Positions 18,377 through 27,589 of a stretch of DNA of 64,000 nt are shown here, piece after piece. This DNA comes from Polynucleobacter sp. 78F-HAINBA (lineage in GTDB: Bacteria > Pseudomonadota > Gammaproteobacteria > Burkholderiales > Burkholderiaceae). The notes under the pieces were generated by a model. It saw only the letters and a list, made by a program, of their open reading frames with translations. It made no database searches and was not told the DNA's origin. Position 1 is the stretch's first letter; every line of letters starts with the position of its first letter. Both the position numbers and the translations under genes were made by a program. The stretch is taken from positions 62,001 through 126,000 of the forward strand of contig NZ_JACVOQ010000001.1 of NCBI RefSeq assembly GCF_018882325.1, given 5' to 3'.

Positions 18377-19387
18377 TTATGTCTGAGAGTGATAGTGCTG
18401 GAGTCGCTCAATCTCCTCCTTGGAGCCCAACATGACAGAGACACGCTCATGTAGTTCGGTGGGAACCATATCCATAATCAGTTGATCACCATTGGTCGAT
18501 GCACCACCAGCCTGCTCTACTAAGAAGCTCATTGGGTTTGCCTCATACATCAGACGGAGCTTTCCTGGCTTATGCGGCTCACGTTGATCCCAAGGGTACA
18601 TAAAGATACCGCCACGCGATAAGACGCGATGCACATCAGCAACCATGGATGCAATCCAGCGCATATTGAAATCTTTATCACGCTCTCCACTCACGCCAGC
18701 CAAGCACTCATCGACATAGCGACGGACAGGCTCAGCCCAGTGGCGCATGTTCGACATATTGATAGCGAACTCTTTGGTTGAGTGAGCAATCTCGACAGCA
18801 TGTTTAATCAAGACAAATTCACCGGTCACTTTATTGAGGGTGAACATCACTACGCCATCACCCAGAGTTAATGCCATAGTGGTTTGTGGGCCGTATACAA
18901 CGTAACCGGCTGCCACCTGGTGACGGCCTGACAATAAGAAATCTTCCGTCTGTAATGGCGCTGCAGGATCTTGTTTCTTGAGCACAGAAAAAATAGTGCC
19001 GATGGATACATTCACATCAATATTTGAAGAGCCATCCAATGGATCAAATAGCAATAAATAATCGCCAGTACCTTGAACCGGGAGCGGCAACTCCATTTCT
19101 TCAGAGGCTAGACCAGCCAATGATTTACATCCCTGTACACCATCAATTAATAAGTCGTTGGCAATCACATCCAGTTTTTGCTGAACTTCGCCCTGGACAT
19201 TGCCAGTGCCAGCAGAGCCCAGCAAGCCAATCAAGGCGCCTTGAGCAACTTCATGACTCAAGGTTGAGCAAGTATCAGCAACTGCTAATAGCAACTCTTG
19301 TAGGCCCGCAGGAACGTCTGCACCCTTCACCTTGGTAGAAGTCAGGTATTGCTTGAAATTGGTATTAAAAGTACTTGAAGCGCTCAA
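18377..19387 (-). CDS. fbp: Fructose-1,6-bisphosphatase class I
   Basis: 336 aa. Hydrolyses fructose 1,6-bisphosphate to fructose 6-phosphate in gluconeogenesis. The metal-binding signature [13 protein letters not shown] carries D115 and D118; substrate-site elements ([24 protein letters not shown]) are present. The start is TTG, with GGAG 9 bases upstream. It lies downstream of pepN on the same strand with 54 bases between, possibly cotranscribed. Gluconeogenesis fits a cell living on small organic acids. Confidence 0.96.
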   Translation of the reverse strand: MSASSTFNTNFKQYLTSTKVKGADVPAGLQELLLAVADTCSTLSHEVAQGALIGLLGSAGTGNVQGEVQQKLDVIANDLLIDGVQGCKSLAGLASEEMELPLPVQGTGDYLLLFDPLDGSSNIDVNVSIGTIFSVLKKQDPAAPLQTEDFLLSGRHQVAAGYVVYGPQTTMALTLGDGVVMFTLNKVTGEFVLIKHAVEIAHSTKEFAINMSNMRHWAEPVRRYVDECLAGVSGERDKDFNMRWIASMVADVHRVLSRGGIFMYPWDQREPHKPGKLRLMYEANPMSFLVEQAGGASTNGDQLIMDMVPTELHERVSVMLGSKEEIERLQHYHSQT

Positions 19388-19441
19388 AAGGAGTTTCTCC
19401 GTGATGGGTTTATTTCTGAATGGGCTCTATTTTGCCTTGTT

Positions 19442-22060
19442 CTAGCTGACTGAATTGCCTAAAGCCTTAGAAACCACCTCTTTCACATCTGCAGAGAGGG
19501 TTTCGCATGCTGCCACCTGCCTTAGGGCTGACAGCATCTGCTCCTGATAAACCGGGGCAAACTGACGCCAGCGATCCAATCCCCTGGCCAAACGAGCAGC
19601 AACCTGGGGATTGATTGGATCTAAGGCAAGAACGGATTCAGCCCAAAATGCATAACCACTGCCATCCACTTGATGAAAGCTAGCGGGGTTGTTCATACAG
19701 AAAGCATGAATCACGCTACGAACCCGGTTGGGGTTATTCATCTTGAAAGCTTCGTGCTCACGCAAATGTTTGACTTCACTCAAGGTAGATTCAGCGTTCG
19801 CTACCGGAGGTCTGCTCGATTGCAATGCAAACCACTTATCAATCACCAAAGCATCATCAGCAAATCGGGTATAAAAATCTTCCAGACAAGCTGCAGCCGC
19901 TTTGCATCCATGAATCACTAAGCCAGCTAAGGCGGCGTATCGGTCAGTCATATTGTCAGCATTCTGATATTGATTGACGGCCATAGGTGCCCAGATCAAC
20001 GGATCGGCTTCAAGCAGCATGCTGAGTGCAAGATTCTTCAAAGCGCGCTTGCCAGCACTTGCTGCATCAGGATTAAATGGTCCTGGCGTTTGCATCTGTT
20101 GGTAGAGAGCCGCCCACTCAATTCGCAAGTCGCTCGCAATAGCGTGACGGAAAGCGCGACGGGCAGCATAAATCTGTTGGGGATCAACGCTTGCGCACTG
20201 CTCATATAGATAAGTCTCAGCAGGCAAAGTCAGTGCCAGCTCTTTGAACGCAGGATCTAACTCAGGATCAGTCAAAAGAGTGCGATAAGCCTCAATCAGC
20301 TCCTTATCAGGTAAGCGATTAGCCAAAATCATTTGCATTGCTAGTTTCTGACCAGCTTCCCAGCGATTAAAAGCATCGTCATCGCTCGAGAACATAGTCA
20401 GTAGGTCGGCCTCACTTTGATCAAAATCTAAATTGATCGGGGCTGAAAAATTACGATTGATCGACAGCACTGGGCGACTTGTCACTTGATCAAAAGTCCA
20501 GGTTTGCTGATCTTGAGTTAACTCCAATAATGTCTCGACCTGATCATCTGCAGGAGTCAATAAGCGCATCTTCAATGGAATATGAAACGGCTTGCTATCT
20601 TTGTTCCCCGTATTTGCTGCAGGGCTTTGCGTCAAAGTAATTTGATATTGCTTTTTGTCCGCATTGTAGGACTCTTGCACCTCAACCTTAGGGGTGCCAG
20701 CCTGACTATACCAATTCTTGAACTGGGAAAGATCGCGGTCATTGGCATCAGCCATCGCCGCCAAGAAATCATCACAAGTAACTGCTTGGCCATCATGACG
20801 CTTGAAGTACAGATCCATGCCTTTGCGGAAACCCTCCACACCTAATAGGGTTTGATACATACGCACGACTTCAGCACCCTTCTCATATACCGTCACAGTG
20901 TAGAAATTATTAATCTCTTGATACTCGTCTGGACGAATTGGATGTGCCATCGGACCCGCGTCCTCAGGGAACTGCAGTTGACGCAATAAGCGCACATCCT
21001 CAATGCGTTTTACCGCCCTGCCAGATTCACTACCCATTTGATCGGCCGAGAACTCTTGATCACGGAATACAGTTAAACCCTCTTTAAGAGATAGCTGAAA
21101 CCAATCTCGACAGGTAACTCGGTTGCCCGTCCAATTATGGAAGTACTCATGGGCTACCACGCTTTCGATGTTGGCAAAATCAGCATCCGTTGCAGTTTCT
21201 GCTTGAGCAAGAACATACTTGGTATTGAAAACATTGAGACCCTTGTTTTCCATCGCACCCATATTGAAATCACCTACCGCCACAATCATGAAGCGCTCGA
21301 GATCGAGCTCAAGACCGTAGCGCTTTTCATCCCAGTGAATAGATGCAATCAAGGAGTCCATTGCATGACGGGTCTTTTTCAAGTCATGTGGCTCAACCCA
21401 AATCTGCAATAACTTTTTTGCGCCACTACTGGTGGTGATAGTTTCTTCAATGCACTCGAGCTTTCCAGCAACTAAGGCGAATAAGTAAGATGGCTTTGGA
21501 AATGGATCTTCCCAAACAGCGCTATGCCAACCATTGGGTAATTTTTCAGTGGTAATGAGATTGCCGTTGGATAGCAATACCGGGCACTCTGCCTCACGAG
21601 CACGGAGCGTTACGCGATAGCGTGCCATCACATCCGGTCTATCGAGGAAGTAAGTAATCTTTCTGAATCCCTCGGCCTCACACTGAGTAAAGAAATTGCC
21701 ATTCGAGACATACAGACCCATGAGGGAGGTATTTTTCTCAGGCACACAAACGCAGATGATCTCAACAACAAAAACTTGCTTACCTTCATTGGGCAGAGCA
21801 TGAATCGTTAATGTTTCTGGAGTCAACTCAAACTGACGGTGTGCTTCACCATTAATACGCAAACTCACAAACTCAAGTTCATGACCTTGCAATACCAAAG
21901 GCGTACCAGCCTCATGACCAGCGCCAGGAAGAACCTCTAGGCGACTCTTCACAATCGTCCTAGCAGGATCTAAAGCAATGTCTAACTCAACCTGTGAAAA
22001 GGTGTAATTGGGAGCGCGGTATTCGAGCCTGCGAAAGCTCTGTGGCAGATCAGTTTTCAT
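19442..22060 (-). CDS. pepN: Aminopeptidase N (M1 zinc metallopeptidase)
   Basis: 872 aa, the usual length of bacterial PepN. Removes N-terminal residues from peptides in the cytoplasm. The exopeptidase motif GAMEN lies near residue 267, and the zinc site HEYFHNW near residue 301 is followed by the third ligand Glu in SLKEGLTVF. The C-terminal half is the helical domain typical of the family. It is the first of a pepN-fbp pair on the minus strand. Confidence 0.96.
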   Translation of the reverse strand: MKTDLPQSFRRLEYRAPNYTFSQVELDIALDPARTIVKSRLEVLPGAGHEAGTPLVLQGHELEFVSLRINGEAHRQFELTPETLTIHALPNEGKQVFVVEIICVCVPEKNTSLMGLYVSNGNFFTQCEAEGFRKITYFLDRPDVMARYRVTLRAREAECPVLLSNGNLITTEKLPNGWHSAVWEDPFPKPSYLFALVAGKLECIEETITTSSGAKKLLQIWVEPHDLKKTRHAMDSLIASIHWDEKRYGLELDLERFMIVAVGDFNMGAMENKGLNVFNTKYVLAQAETATDADFANIESVVAHEYFHNWTGNRVTCRDWFQLSLKEGLTVFRDQEFSADQMGSESGRAVKRIEDVRLLRQLQFPEDAGPMAHPIRPDEYQEINNFYTVTVYEKGAEVVRMYQTLLGVEGFRKGMDLYFKRHDGQAVTCDDFLAAMADANDRDLSQFKNWYSQAGTPKVEVQESYNADKKQYQITLTQSPAANTGNKDSKPFHIPLKMRLLTPADDQVETLLELTQDQQTWTFDQVTSRPVLSINRNFSAPINLDFDQSEADLLTMFSSDDDAFNRWEAGQKLAMQMILANRLPDKELIEAYRTLLTDPELDPAFKELALTLPAETYLYEQCASVDPQQIYAARRAFRHAIASDLRIEWAALYQQMQTPGPFNPDAASAGKRALKNLALSMLLEADPLIWAPMAVNQYQNADNMTDRYAALAGLVIHGCKAAAACLEDFYTRFADDALVIDKWFALQSSRPPVANAESTLSEVKHLREHEAFKMNNPNRVRSVIHAFCMNNPASFHQVDGSGYAFWAESVLALDPINPQVAARLARGLDRWRQFAPVYQEQMLSALRQVAACETLSADVKEVVSKALGNSVS

Positions 22061-22093
22061 AGGGCAATTTTAAGCCCCATGGAAAAATTCGAC

Positions 22094-22669
22094 CTAACCC
22101 CAAATAAGGGTGGCAATACCGATAGCGATGAAGGTCACAGCAGCTACAGCATGTACCCACTTAATAGGTATACGTTTGGTGAATTTCTGACCAATCCAAA
22201 CAGCCGGGGCATTAGCCAACATCATCCCCAAAGTGGTGCCAACCGTCACAGAAAAGACATCGGAATATTTTGCGCCCAAGGCGATCGTAGCGATCTGGGT
22301 CTTATCCCCCATCTCCGCTAAGAAAAAGAGCCCCACTGTCAGCATAAATACCTGAAAGGCCTTATCAGCCACCTTGGATCCCGCTGCATCATCTATATGA
22401 TCCGGCACCAAGAGCCAAAGTCCAATTCCCAAGAAGCTCAAGCCCAAAATCCACTTAAGCAAATCCGGACTCATAAAGGTAGTTAACCAGCTCCCCAATA
22501 AAGCTGCGCAGGCATGATTGGCAATTGTCGCAATCAATATACCGCCAATAATGGCGAGCGCCTGTTTTGGATAACGCGCAGCCAGCATCAAGGAGAGTAA
22601 TTGAGTTTTATCACCCATCTCAGCGAGAGCGACTACACCAGTAGAAAGTGCTAATGCAGATAAGTCCAT
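22094..22669 (-). CDS. GDT1/TMEM165 (UPF0016) family manganese exporter
   Basis: About 191 aa with six membrane segments in two homologous halves. Each half carries the family motif E-x-GDKT: AEMGDKTQLLSLML near residue 15 and AEMGDKTQIATIAL in the second half. Bacterial members export Mn2+. The start at MDLSALALSTG is preferred because family members begin one short segment before the first motif; the 32 residues of the longer reading are not family-like. It lies 33 bases upstream of pepN. Confidence 0.88.
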   Translation of the reverse strand: MDLSALALSTGVVALAEMGDKTQLLSLMLAARYPKQALAIIGGILIATIANHACAALLGSWLTTFMSPDLLKWILGLSFLGIGLWLLVPDHIDDAAGSKVADKAFQVFMLTVGLFFLAEMGDKTQIATIALGAKYSDVFSVTVGTTLGMMLANAPAVWIGQKFTKRIPIKWVHAVAAVTFIAIGIATLIWG

Positions 22670-22754
22670 AAATTCAGCAGTCTTCACATTTACAAAAAGT
22701 TTTAATCTACTGAAATCATAGCGGATAAATATGACAACTTTTGACCTGACTGCA

Positions 22755-22784
22755 AACGCTAGCATCCCAAAGGATGCTAGCGTT
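22755..22784. terminator. Long perfect hairpin after the alanine dehydrogenase gene
   Basis: AACGCTAGCATCC / GGATGCTAGCGTT, a perfect 13-bp stem with loop CAAA, 13 bases after the ald stop. There is no adjacent T run on the minus strand, so it may be an imperfect terminator, an RNA-stability element, or a protein site in front of the GDT1-type gene. Confidence 0.5.
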
Positions 22785-22796
22785 ACTCAAGACCTC

Positions 22797-23915
22797 TTAT
22801 GCTGCCAACAACTCCTCTGCCGTTACAAAGTCAACTTTCTGCGCCTTAGCTACTGGCTCAGAAGTGAGGTTACCTCGATGCACGCTCAAGCCATTTCGCA
22901 GATGATGGTTATGAGAGAGCGCCTTCACCATTCCACTATTAGCCAAGACCTCAATGAATGGGTAAGTTGCATTCGTTAAAGCAAAGGTGGAGGTTCTGGC
23001 AACCGCTCCTGGCATATTCGCAACACAGTAATGCAGCACACCATCTACGATAAAGGTAGGATCTGCGTGAGTAGTGGCTTTAGATGTCTCAAAGCAGCCG
23101 CCCTGATCAATTGCTACATCCACTACTACTGCGCCTGCTTTCATTTTGCGCACCATCTCTCTGGTCACTAGCTTAGGAGCTGCAGCGCCAGGCAACAATA
23201 CGGCACCAATCACAACATCCGCCTCGCAGACTTCTAGCTCCACTAAGAGTGGGTCAGCATAGAAGGTTCTCACGCGATTGCCGTAGAGCATGTCAATCTG
23301 CCTTAAGCAATCAATATTGCGATCGAAAATGCAAACGTCTGCACCCATACCCACGGCCATTTGCAGAGCGTTTCGCCCCACTACGCCCGCACCCAATATG
23401 ACTACCTTTGCAGGCGCCACTCCTGGTACACCCGCCATCAAGATACCTAAGCCGCCATTTGTTTTTTCCAAATGCGTAGCAGCCGCCTGAATCGACATCC
23501 TGCCCGCAACTTCACTCATTGGAGCTAATAGCGGTAAGGCGCCAGTACAGGAAGTTACGGTCTCGTAAGCAATACAACTCGCACCCGAGGCAAGCAACGC
23601 CTTAGTCTGTTGTGGATCTGGGGCTAGATGTAAATAAGTAAACAGGATTTGGTCTTCGCGCAACATTGCGCACTCTTGCGGCTGAGGCTCCTTCACTTTT
23701 ACCACCATCTCTGCTTTTGCAAAGACTTCAGCAGCGCTATTAATCAAAGTGGCTCCAGCTAAACGATACGATTCATCGCTCAGACCAATTTGCTCACCAG
23801 CTCCTCGCTGTACTAAGACTGAATGACCTTGTTTACATAAGCCCCTCACATTGCCTGGGGTTAAGCCAACACGAAATTCATTATTTTTTACTTCTTGAGG
23901 TACGCCAACAATCAT
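22797..23915 (-). CDS. ald: Alanine dehydrogenase
   Basis: 372 aa. NAD-dependent interconversion of L-alanine and pyruvate plus ammonia. The N-terminal catalytic domain opens with the family start MIVGVPQEVKNNEFRVGLTP and has the KVKEPQPQE element. The Rossmann fold is VVILGAGVVGRNAL near residue 170. DVAIDQGGCFETS and HYCVANMPGAVARTST are diagnostic motifs. AAGGAG precedes the ATG. The permease gene ends 10 bases upstream on the same strand, so uptake and breakdown of alanine are probably linked. Confidence 0.96.
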   Translation of the reverse strand: MIVGVPQEVKNNEFRVGLTPGNVRGLCKQGHSVLVQRGAGEQIGLSDESYRLAGATLINSAAEVFAKAEMVVKVKEPQPQECAMLREDQILFTYLHLAPDPQQTKALLASGASCIAYETVTSCTGALPLLAPMSEVAGRMSIQAAATHLEKTNGGLGILMAGVPGVAPAKVVILGAGVVGRNALQMAVGMGADVCIFDRNIDCLRQIDMLYGNRVRTFYADPLLVELEVCEADVVIGAVLLPGAAAPKLVTREMVRKMKAGAVVVDVAIDQGGCFETSKATTHADPTFIVDGVLHYCVANMPGAVARTSTFALTNATYPFIEVLANSGMVKALSHNHHLRNGLSVHRGNLTSEPVAKAQKVDFVTAEELLAA

Positions 23916-23925
23916 TTATGTCTCC

Positions 23926-25308
23926 TTATTTGAATTCACGACTCAGTTTTGTTTTGCGATGCAAGCCAACGATGTAGAACATGGCGAGATACACACCTAA
24001 TAAGCACGGACCTAAAACCAATGCAATCCGCGCATCCTCATGAAAGCCCATCAACACCACCACTAGGGCAATAAATGCCAATGCGAACCACGAGGAATAG
24101 GGCCACCATGGCGCGCGATATGCCAACTCGGCAACCTGGGATTTTGTAAGTGAGCGACGGAATTGAATTTGAGTAAACAGAATGGCAATCCACACCATCA
24201 AACCAACGAAGGTAACGGCAGCCATGATGTATTGAAATGCCTTATCTGGAACAAAGTAGTTGAGTACCACTCCGGTCATACAAACCGCCACCGTTGCCAT
24301 CACTGCACGATGTGGCACGCCGTATTTGGATAGCTTCGCAAATGGTGAAGGTGCATAGCCATTAACTGAGAGTGCATACAAGAGACGACCACCGCTAAAG
24401 ATGCCGGCATTACAGGATGACAATGCCGCAGTAATCACTACGAAGTTAATGATTCCAGCAGCTTCACGCAAACCAATCCGCTCAAACATCACAACGAATG
24501 GACTGCCTTGTTGACCAACTTCATTCCAAGGAAAGATCGCCAAGATCACGAGGATTGCACCCATATAGAAAATCAAGATGCGCCACGCTAGAGAATCAAT
24601 CGCCATCGGAATAGTCTTGCGAGGGTTCTCGGCTTCGCCAGCAGATAAACCAATCATCTCAATACCAACGTAGGCAAATAAAACCATCTGTAATGAAAGT
24701 AGCATCCCACTAATACCATTTGGGAAGAAGCCGCCGTGCTGCCATAAGTTACTAAAGCCAATGGGATTCCAGTCATTGGTAAAACCAAAGAAAATGACTG
24801 AACCACCCAATGCAATCATGGCCACAATGGCAACGACTTTGATGAGAGCAAACCAAAACTCAAACTCACCAAATACTTTCACAGCTATGAGGTTAATTAA
24901 GCCCATCATGAGAATGGAAGACAAAGCCCAGATCCACTGTGGCGTTTCAGGGAACCAAATTCCCATATAAATACCAACCGCAGTAACTTCAGCTATTCCA
25001 ACAACGATCCAGTAAGTCCAATAACCCCAGCCCACCATGTATCCCGCAAGTGGTCCCACATAAGTATTGGCATAAGCTGCAAAAGAACCTGCTACCGGCT
25101 CATGAACTGCCATCTCACCCAGAGTGCGAAGGACGATGAAGGCAACAATGCCGGCCAGCAGATATCCCAACAAGATTGAAGGTCCTGCGATCTGAATCGC
25201 ACTTGCAGAGCCTAGAAATAATCCAACCCCGATAGTGGACCCTAATGCCATGAGGCGAATGTGCCGCACTTTGAGGTGACGCTGTAAACCAGTTTGTTCA
25301 GTCTGCAA
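23926..25308 (-). CDS. Amino acid permease, APC superfamily (AAT family)
   Basis: About 461 aa with 12 predicted membrane segments. Family motifs include the segment-1 sequence GSTIGVGLFLGSA, GEMAVHEPVAGSFAAYA, and FAYVGIEMIGLSAGEAENPRK. It is closest in style to CycA, AnsP and ProY. The start is set at a TTG with a perfect AGGAGG site 6 bases upstream, giving MQTEQTGLQRHLKVRHI; an upstream TTG would lie before that site and across a palindrome. Coupled to ald downstream, so alanine or a similar neutral amino acid is the likely substrate. Confidence 0.9.
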   Translation of the reverse strand: MQTEQTGLQRHLKVRHIRLMALGSTIGVGLFLGSASAIQIAGPSILLGYLLAGIVAFIVLRTLGEMAVHEPVAGSFAAYANTYVGPLAGYMVGWGYWTYWIVVGIAEVTAVGIYMGIWFPETPQWIWALSSILMMGLINLIAVKVFGEFEFWFALIKVVAIVAMIALGGSVIFFGFTNDWNPIGFSNLWQHGGFFPNGISGMLLSLQMVLFAYVGIEMIGLSAGEAENPRKTIPMAIDSLAWRILIFYMGAILVILAIFPWNEVGQQGSPFVVMFERIGLREAAGIINFVVITAALSSCNAGIFSGGRLLYALSVNGYAPSPFAKLSKYGVPHRAVMATVAVCMTGVVLNYFVPDKAFQYIMAAVTFVGLMVWIAILFTQIQFRRSLTKSQVAELAYRAPWWPYSSWFALAFIALVVVLMGFHEDARIALVLGPCLLGVYLAMFYIVGLHRKTKLSREFK

Positions 25309-25329
25309 AAGAGACCTCCTTTCGATTTG

Positions 25330-25350
25330 TCGTTGGTAAATCACCAACGA
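25330..25350. promoter_or_regulatory. Perfect palindrome upstream of the permease-ald operon
   Basis: TCGTTGGT, spacer AAATC, ACCAACGA: a perfect 8-bp inverted repeat just upstream of the Shine-Dalgarno of the permease. This is a good candidate operator or leader hairpin for the permease-ald pair. No regulator gene is adjacent. Confidence 0.5.
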
Positions 25351-25523
25351 GACAAAGTCTAGGGAGGACTGCGCTTCTGCACTAGAGGATAGAAATGCGC
25401 AAAGTTCCTAAATAAATAAATGTGATGCGATATAAATGAGCGCTCTACGAATGTACGAGCTCAATGGGGTATTAATTAATTTGGGATGACATCAGAATCC
25501 GTAATTTCCTACAGGGATTCCCC
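25351..25523. other. Intergenic region between tcdA and the permease
   Basis: About 170 bases with no gene. It must contain the promoter of the permease-ald operon and the end of tcdA transcription. I see no RNA gene or clear terminator. Confidence 0.35.
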
Positions 25524-26306
25524 TTAAGGATTTGCTGGCTGATTTGAAGAAATCACTTGTTGGTCAGCAATTAGATTTAAAACTTCGGCGGCTGCAGCCA
25601 AACCGCAGGCAGCAGTAACCATCACTGTAGAACCATAACCAGAGCAAGCTAGGCCGCCACTAGCAACCCCTGCGCGAGGCTCGTGCGAGTAAATTGCGCG
25701 AATCCCAATTTTTCTTTTGAGATTTCTTGAAAAGCCGTGATCCTGTCGAAGACCTTGACGCACCTTTGCCAACAACGCATCTTGCTCAGTTCGAGAGAGA
25801 TCATCACAGCTCACAGATGTAGGATCTGATTTTCCGCCAGCCGCTCCACACATCACCAAAGCACGCTGATTTTTGTTTGCCCAAACTGCTAAAGCAATTT
25901 TGGTTTGCACGGAATCCGTAGCATCTAAAACAATCGCATTTTCAGGAATCAAAGAATCTAGATTTTCTGGCTCCAAGAATGCATCATGAGTGGTGAGCTT
26001 GATCTCAGGATTAATGAGTCTAATGCGATCAGTCATGGCTTGTACTTTTGCCTTACCGAACTCGCCCTCAAGCGCATGCAACTGACGATTGGTGTTACTT
26101 TCGGCAATGTGATCAAAATCAATCAGGACAAGATGACCGATGGCAGTACGAGCTAAAGCTTCAGCAGCCCAAGAACCCACTCCACCCAATCCAGCGACGA
26201 CGACTGTGGCATGACGAAAACGCTCACGCAGCTCTGGTCCATACAGCCGTGCTACACCCCCAAAGCGACGATCTCCCACACTGTCTTCTATCTTGTCTTC
26301 TGCCAT
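25524..26306 (-). CDS. tcdA: tRNA threonylcarbamoyladenosine dehydratase (TcdA/CsdL)
   Basis: 260 aa, ThiF/E1-like fold. Cyclises the t6A37 modification of ANN-decoding tRNAs in an ATP-dependent reaction. It has the nucleotide-binding motif [19 protein letters not shown] near residue 35, the Arg of NTNRQ, and the conserved DATDS near residue 130. The family start [10 protein letters not shown] is present. It is divergent from pdxH with only 22 bases between start codons, so promoters overlap the coding ends. Confidence 0.92.
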   Translation of the reverse strand: MAEDKIEDSVGDRRFGGVARLYGPELRERFRHATVVVAGLGGVGSWAAEALARTAIGHLVLIDFDHIAESNTNRQLHALEGEFGKAKVQAMTDRIRLINPEIKLTTHDAFLEPENLDSLIPENAIVLDATDSVQTKIALAVWANKNQRALVMCGAAGGKSDPTSVSCDDLSRTEQDALLAKVRQGLRQDHGFSRNLKRKIGIRAIYSHEPRAGVASGGLACSGYGSTVMVTAACGLAAAAEVLNLIADQQVISSNQPANP

Positions 26307-26328
26307 AGCTTCTCTTTATACTGAAAAA

Positions 26329-26964
26329 ATGGACTCCATCGCTCAACTCCGCAAAAACTATACCTTTGGCCAGCTTTCAGAGACCGAGGTGCCGCCCAAT
26401 CCACTGAGCTTATTTCAAGTTTGGTTTGATCAGGCCGTCAAAGCAGAATGCCCTGAACCCAACTCGATGACTCTGGCAACAGCAGATACAGCAGGCAATC
26501 CATCAGCTCGTATTGTCTTACTAAAAGGTGCTGATGAGGCAGGCTTTACCTTCTTCACCAATTACGAAAGTCAAAAAGGTAAGGATTTGGCTGCTCGCCC
26601 CCAAGCCGCCTTGTTATTTCATTGGCACGAACTAGAGCGCCAGGTTCGCATTAAAGGGATAGTTGAGCGTGTTAGCGCCGCCGAGAGCGATGAATACTTC
26701 CACTCTCGCCCAGCCGCCTCCCGTATTGGGGCATGGGCTTCGCCACAAAGTGCCGAGATTCCCAATCGAGAATTTCTTGAAGAAGCTGAAAAACGTTTCG
26801 CAGCTGACTTTGGGGATAATCCACCAAGACCAGAGCATTGGGGTGGATATCGCTTACACCCTACTGAAATTGAATTTTGGCAAGGTCGACCTTCTCGCCT
26901 GCATGATCGCATCCACTACCAACTAGAAGGATCTAGCTGGCGAATTGCTCGTCTAGCGCCCTAG
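26329..26964 (+). CDS. pdxH: Pyridoxamine 5'-phosphate oxidase
   Basis: 211 aa. FMN-dependent oxidation of pyridoxine or pyridoxamine phosphate to pyridoxal phosphate. Motifs: [21 protein letters not shown] (FMN site), [23 protein letters not shown] and the C-terminal [12 protein letters not shown] with RLAP end. The ATG at 26329 fits the family start; an earlier TTG would overlap the divergent tcdA start. Confidence 0.96.
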   Translation: MDSIAQLRKNYTFGQLSETEVPPNPLSLFQVWFDQAVKAECPEPNSMTLATADTAGNPSARIVLLKGADEAGFTFFTNYESQKGKDLAARPQAALLFHWHELERQVRIKGIVERVSAAESDEYFHSRPAASRIGAWASPQSAEIPNREFLEEAEKRFAADFGDNPPRPEHWGGYRLHPTEIEFWQGRPSRLHDRIHYQLEGSSWRIARLAP

Positions 26965-26966
26965 AC

Positions 26967-27539
26967 TTATTGAAACTCTGGCGCAATCAGAGATTGAAAC
27001 TTTGCTCTAAATTTTGCCAACTTAGGAGCAACTACTGCCATGCAGTAGCCCTGCCCTGGATGCTGACGAAAATAATTCTGGTGATAATCCTCGGCTGGAT
27101 AAATAACCGGCGCCACATCAATTTGCGTCACCACTGGATTGGAATAGATCTTCTCCTCCTCCAGCTCTTTAACTACCTCATGGGCAGTTCTGCTTTGGCT
27201 ATCGCTATGAGTGAAGATCACTGAACGGTATTGGGTACCATGATCATTACCCTGATAGTTCAAGGTAGTTGGATCATGAATAACAAAAAAGATTTCTAAT
27301 AAATCACGGTAAGAGACTAGCTCCGGATCAAAATAGACATCAACTATTTCAGCGTGCCCTGTTTGACCTGAGCAAACAGACTCATAGTCAGGGTTTGACA
27401 TCGCCCCTCCTGCGTACCCTGAAACTACCGCACTCACGCCAGAGATTTGCTGGTAAACCGCCTCTAGACACCAAAAACAGCCACCTCCCAGAGTGGCGCG
27501 TTCAAGGCTGGGGGGGTTTTTTAGGATGGTTTCGTTCAT
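26967..27539 (-). CDS. msrA: Peptide methionine-S-sulfoxide reductase
   Basis: 190 aa. Reduces methionine S-sulfoxide in proteins. The catalytic motif GGGCFWCLEAVYQQ carries the nucleophile Cys near residue 22; the family blocks YDPTTLNYQGNDHGTQYRS and YHQNYFRQHPGQGYC are present, the last with a candidate recycling Cys. It is convergent with pdxH, whose stop is 2 bases away. Confidence 0.95.
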   Translation of the reverse strand: MNETILKNPPSLERATLGGGCFWCLEAVYQQISGVSAVVSGYAGGAMSNPDYESVCSGQTGHAEIVDVYFDPELVSYRDLLEIFFVIHDPTTLNYQGNDHGTQYRSVIFTHSDSQSRTAHEVVKELEEEKIYSNPVVTQIDVAPVIYPAEDYHQNYFRQHPGQGYCMAVVAPKLAKFRAKFQSLIAPEFQ

Positions 27540-27589
27540 GCCTTTATCCTAATACCTTATTCAATCGTTTGCTTGCCACATAAAACCCC

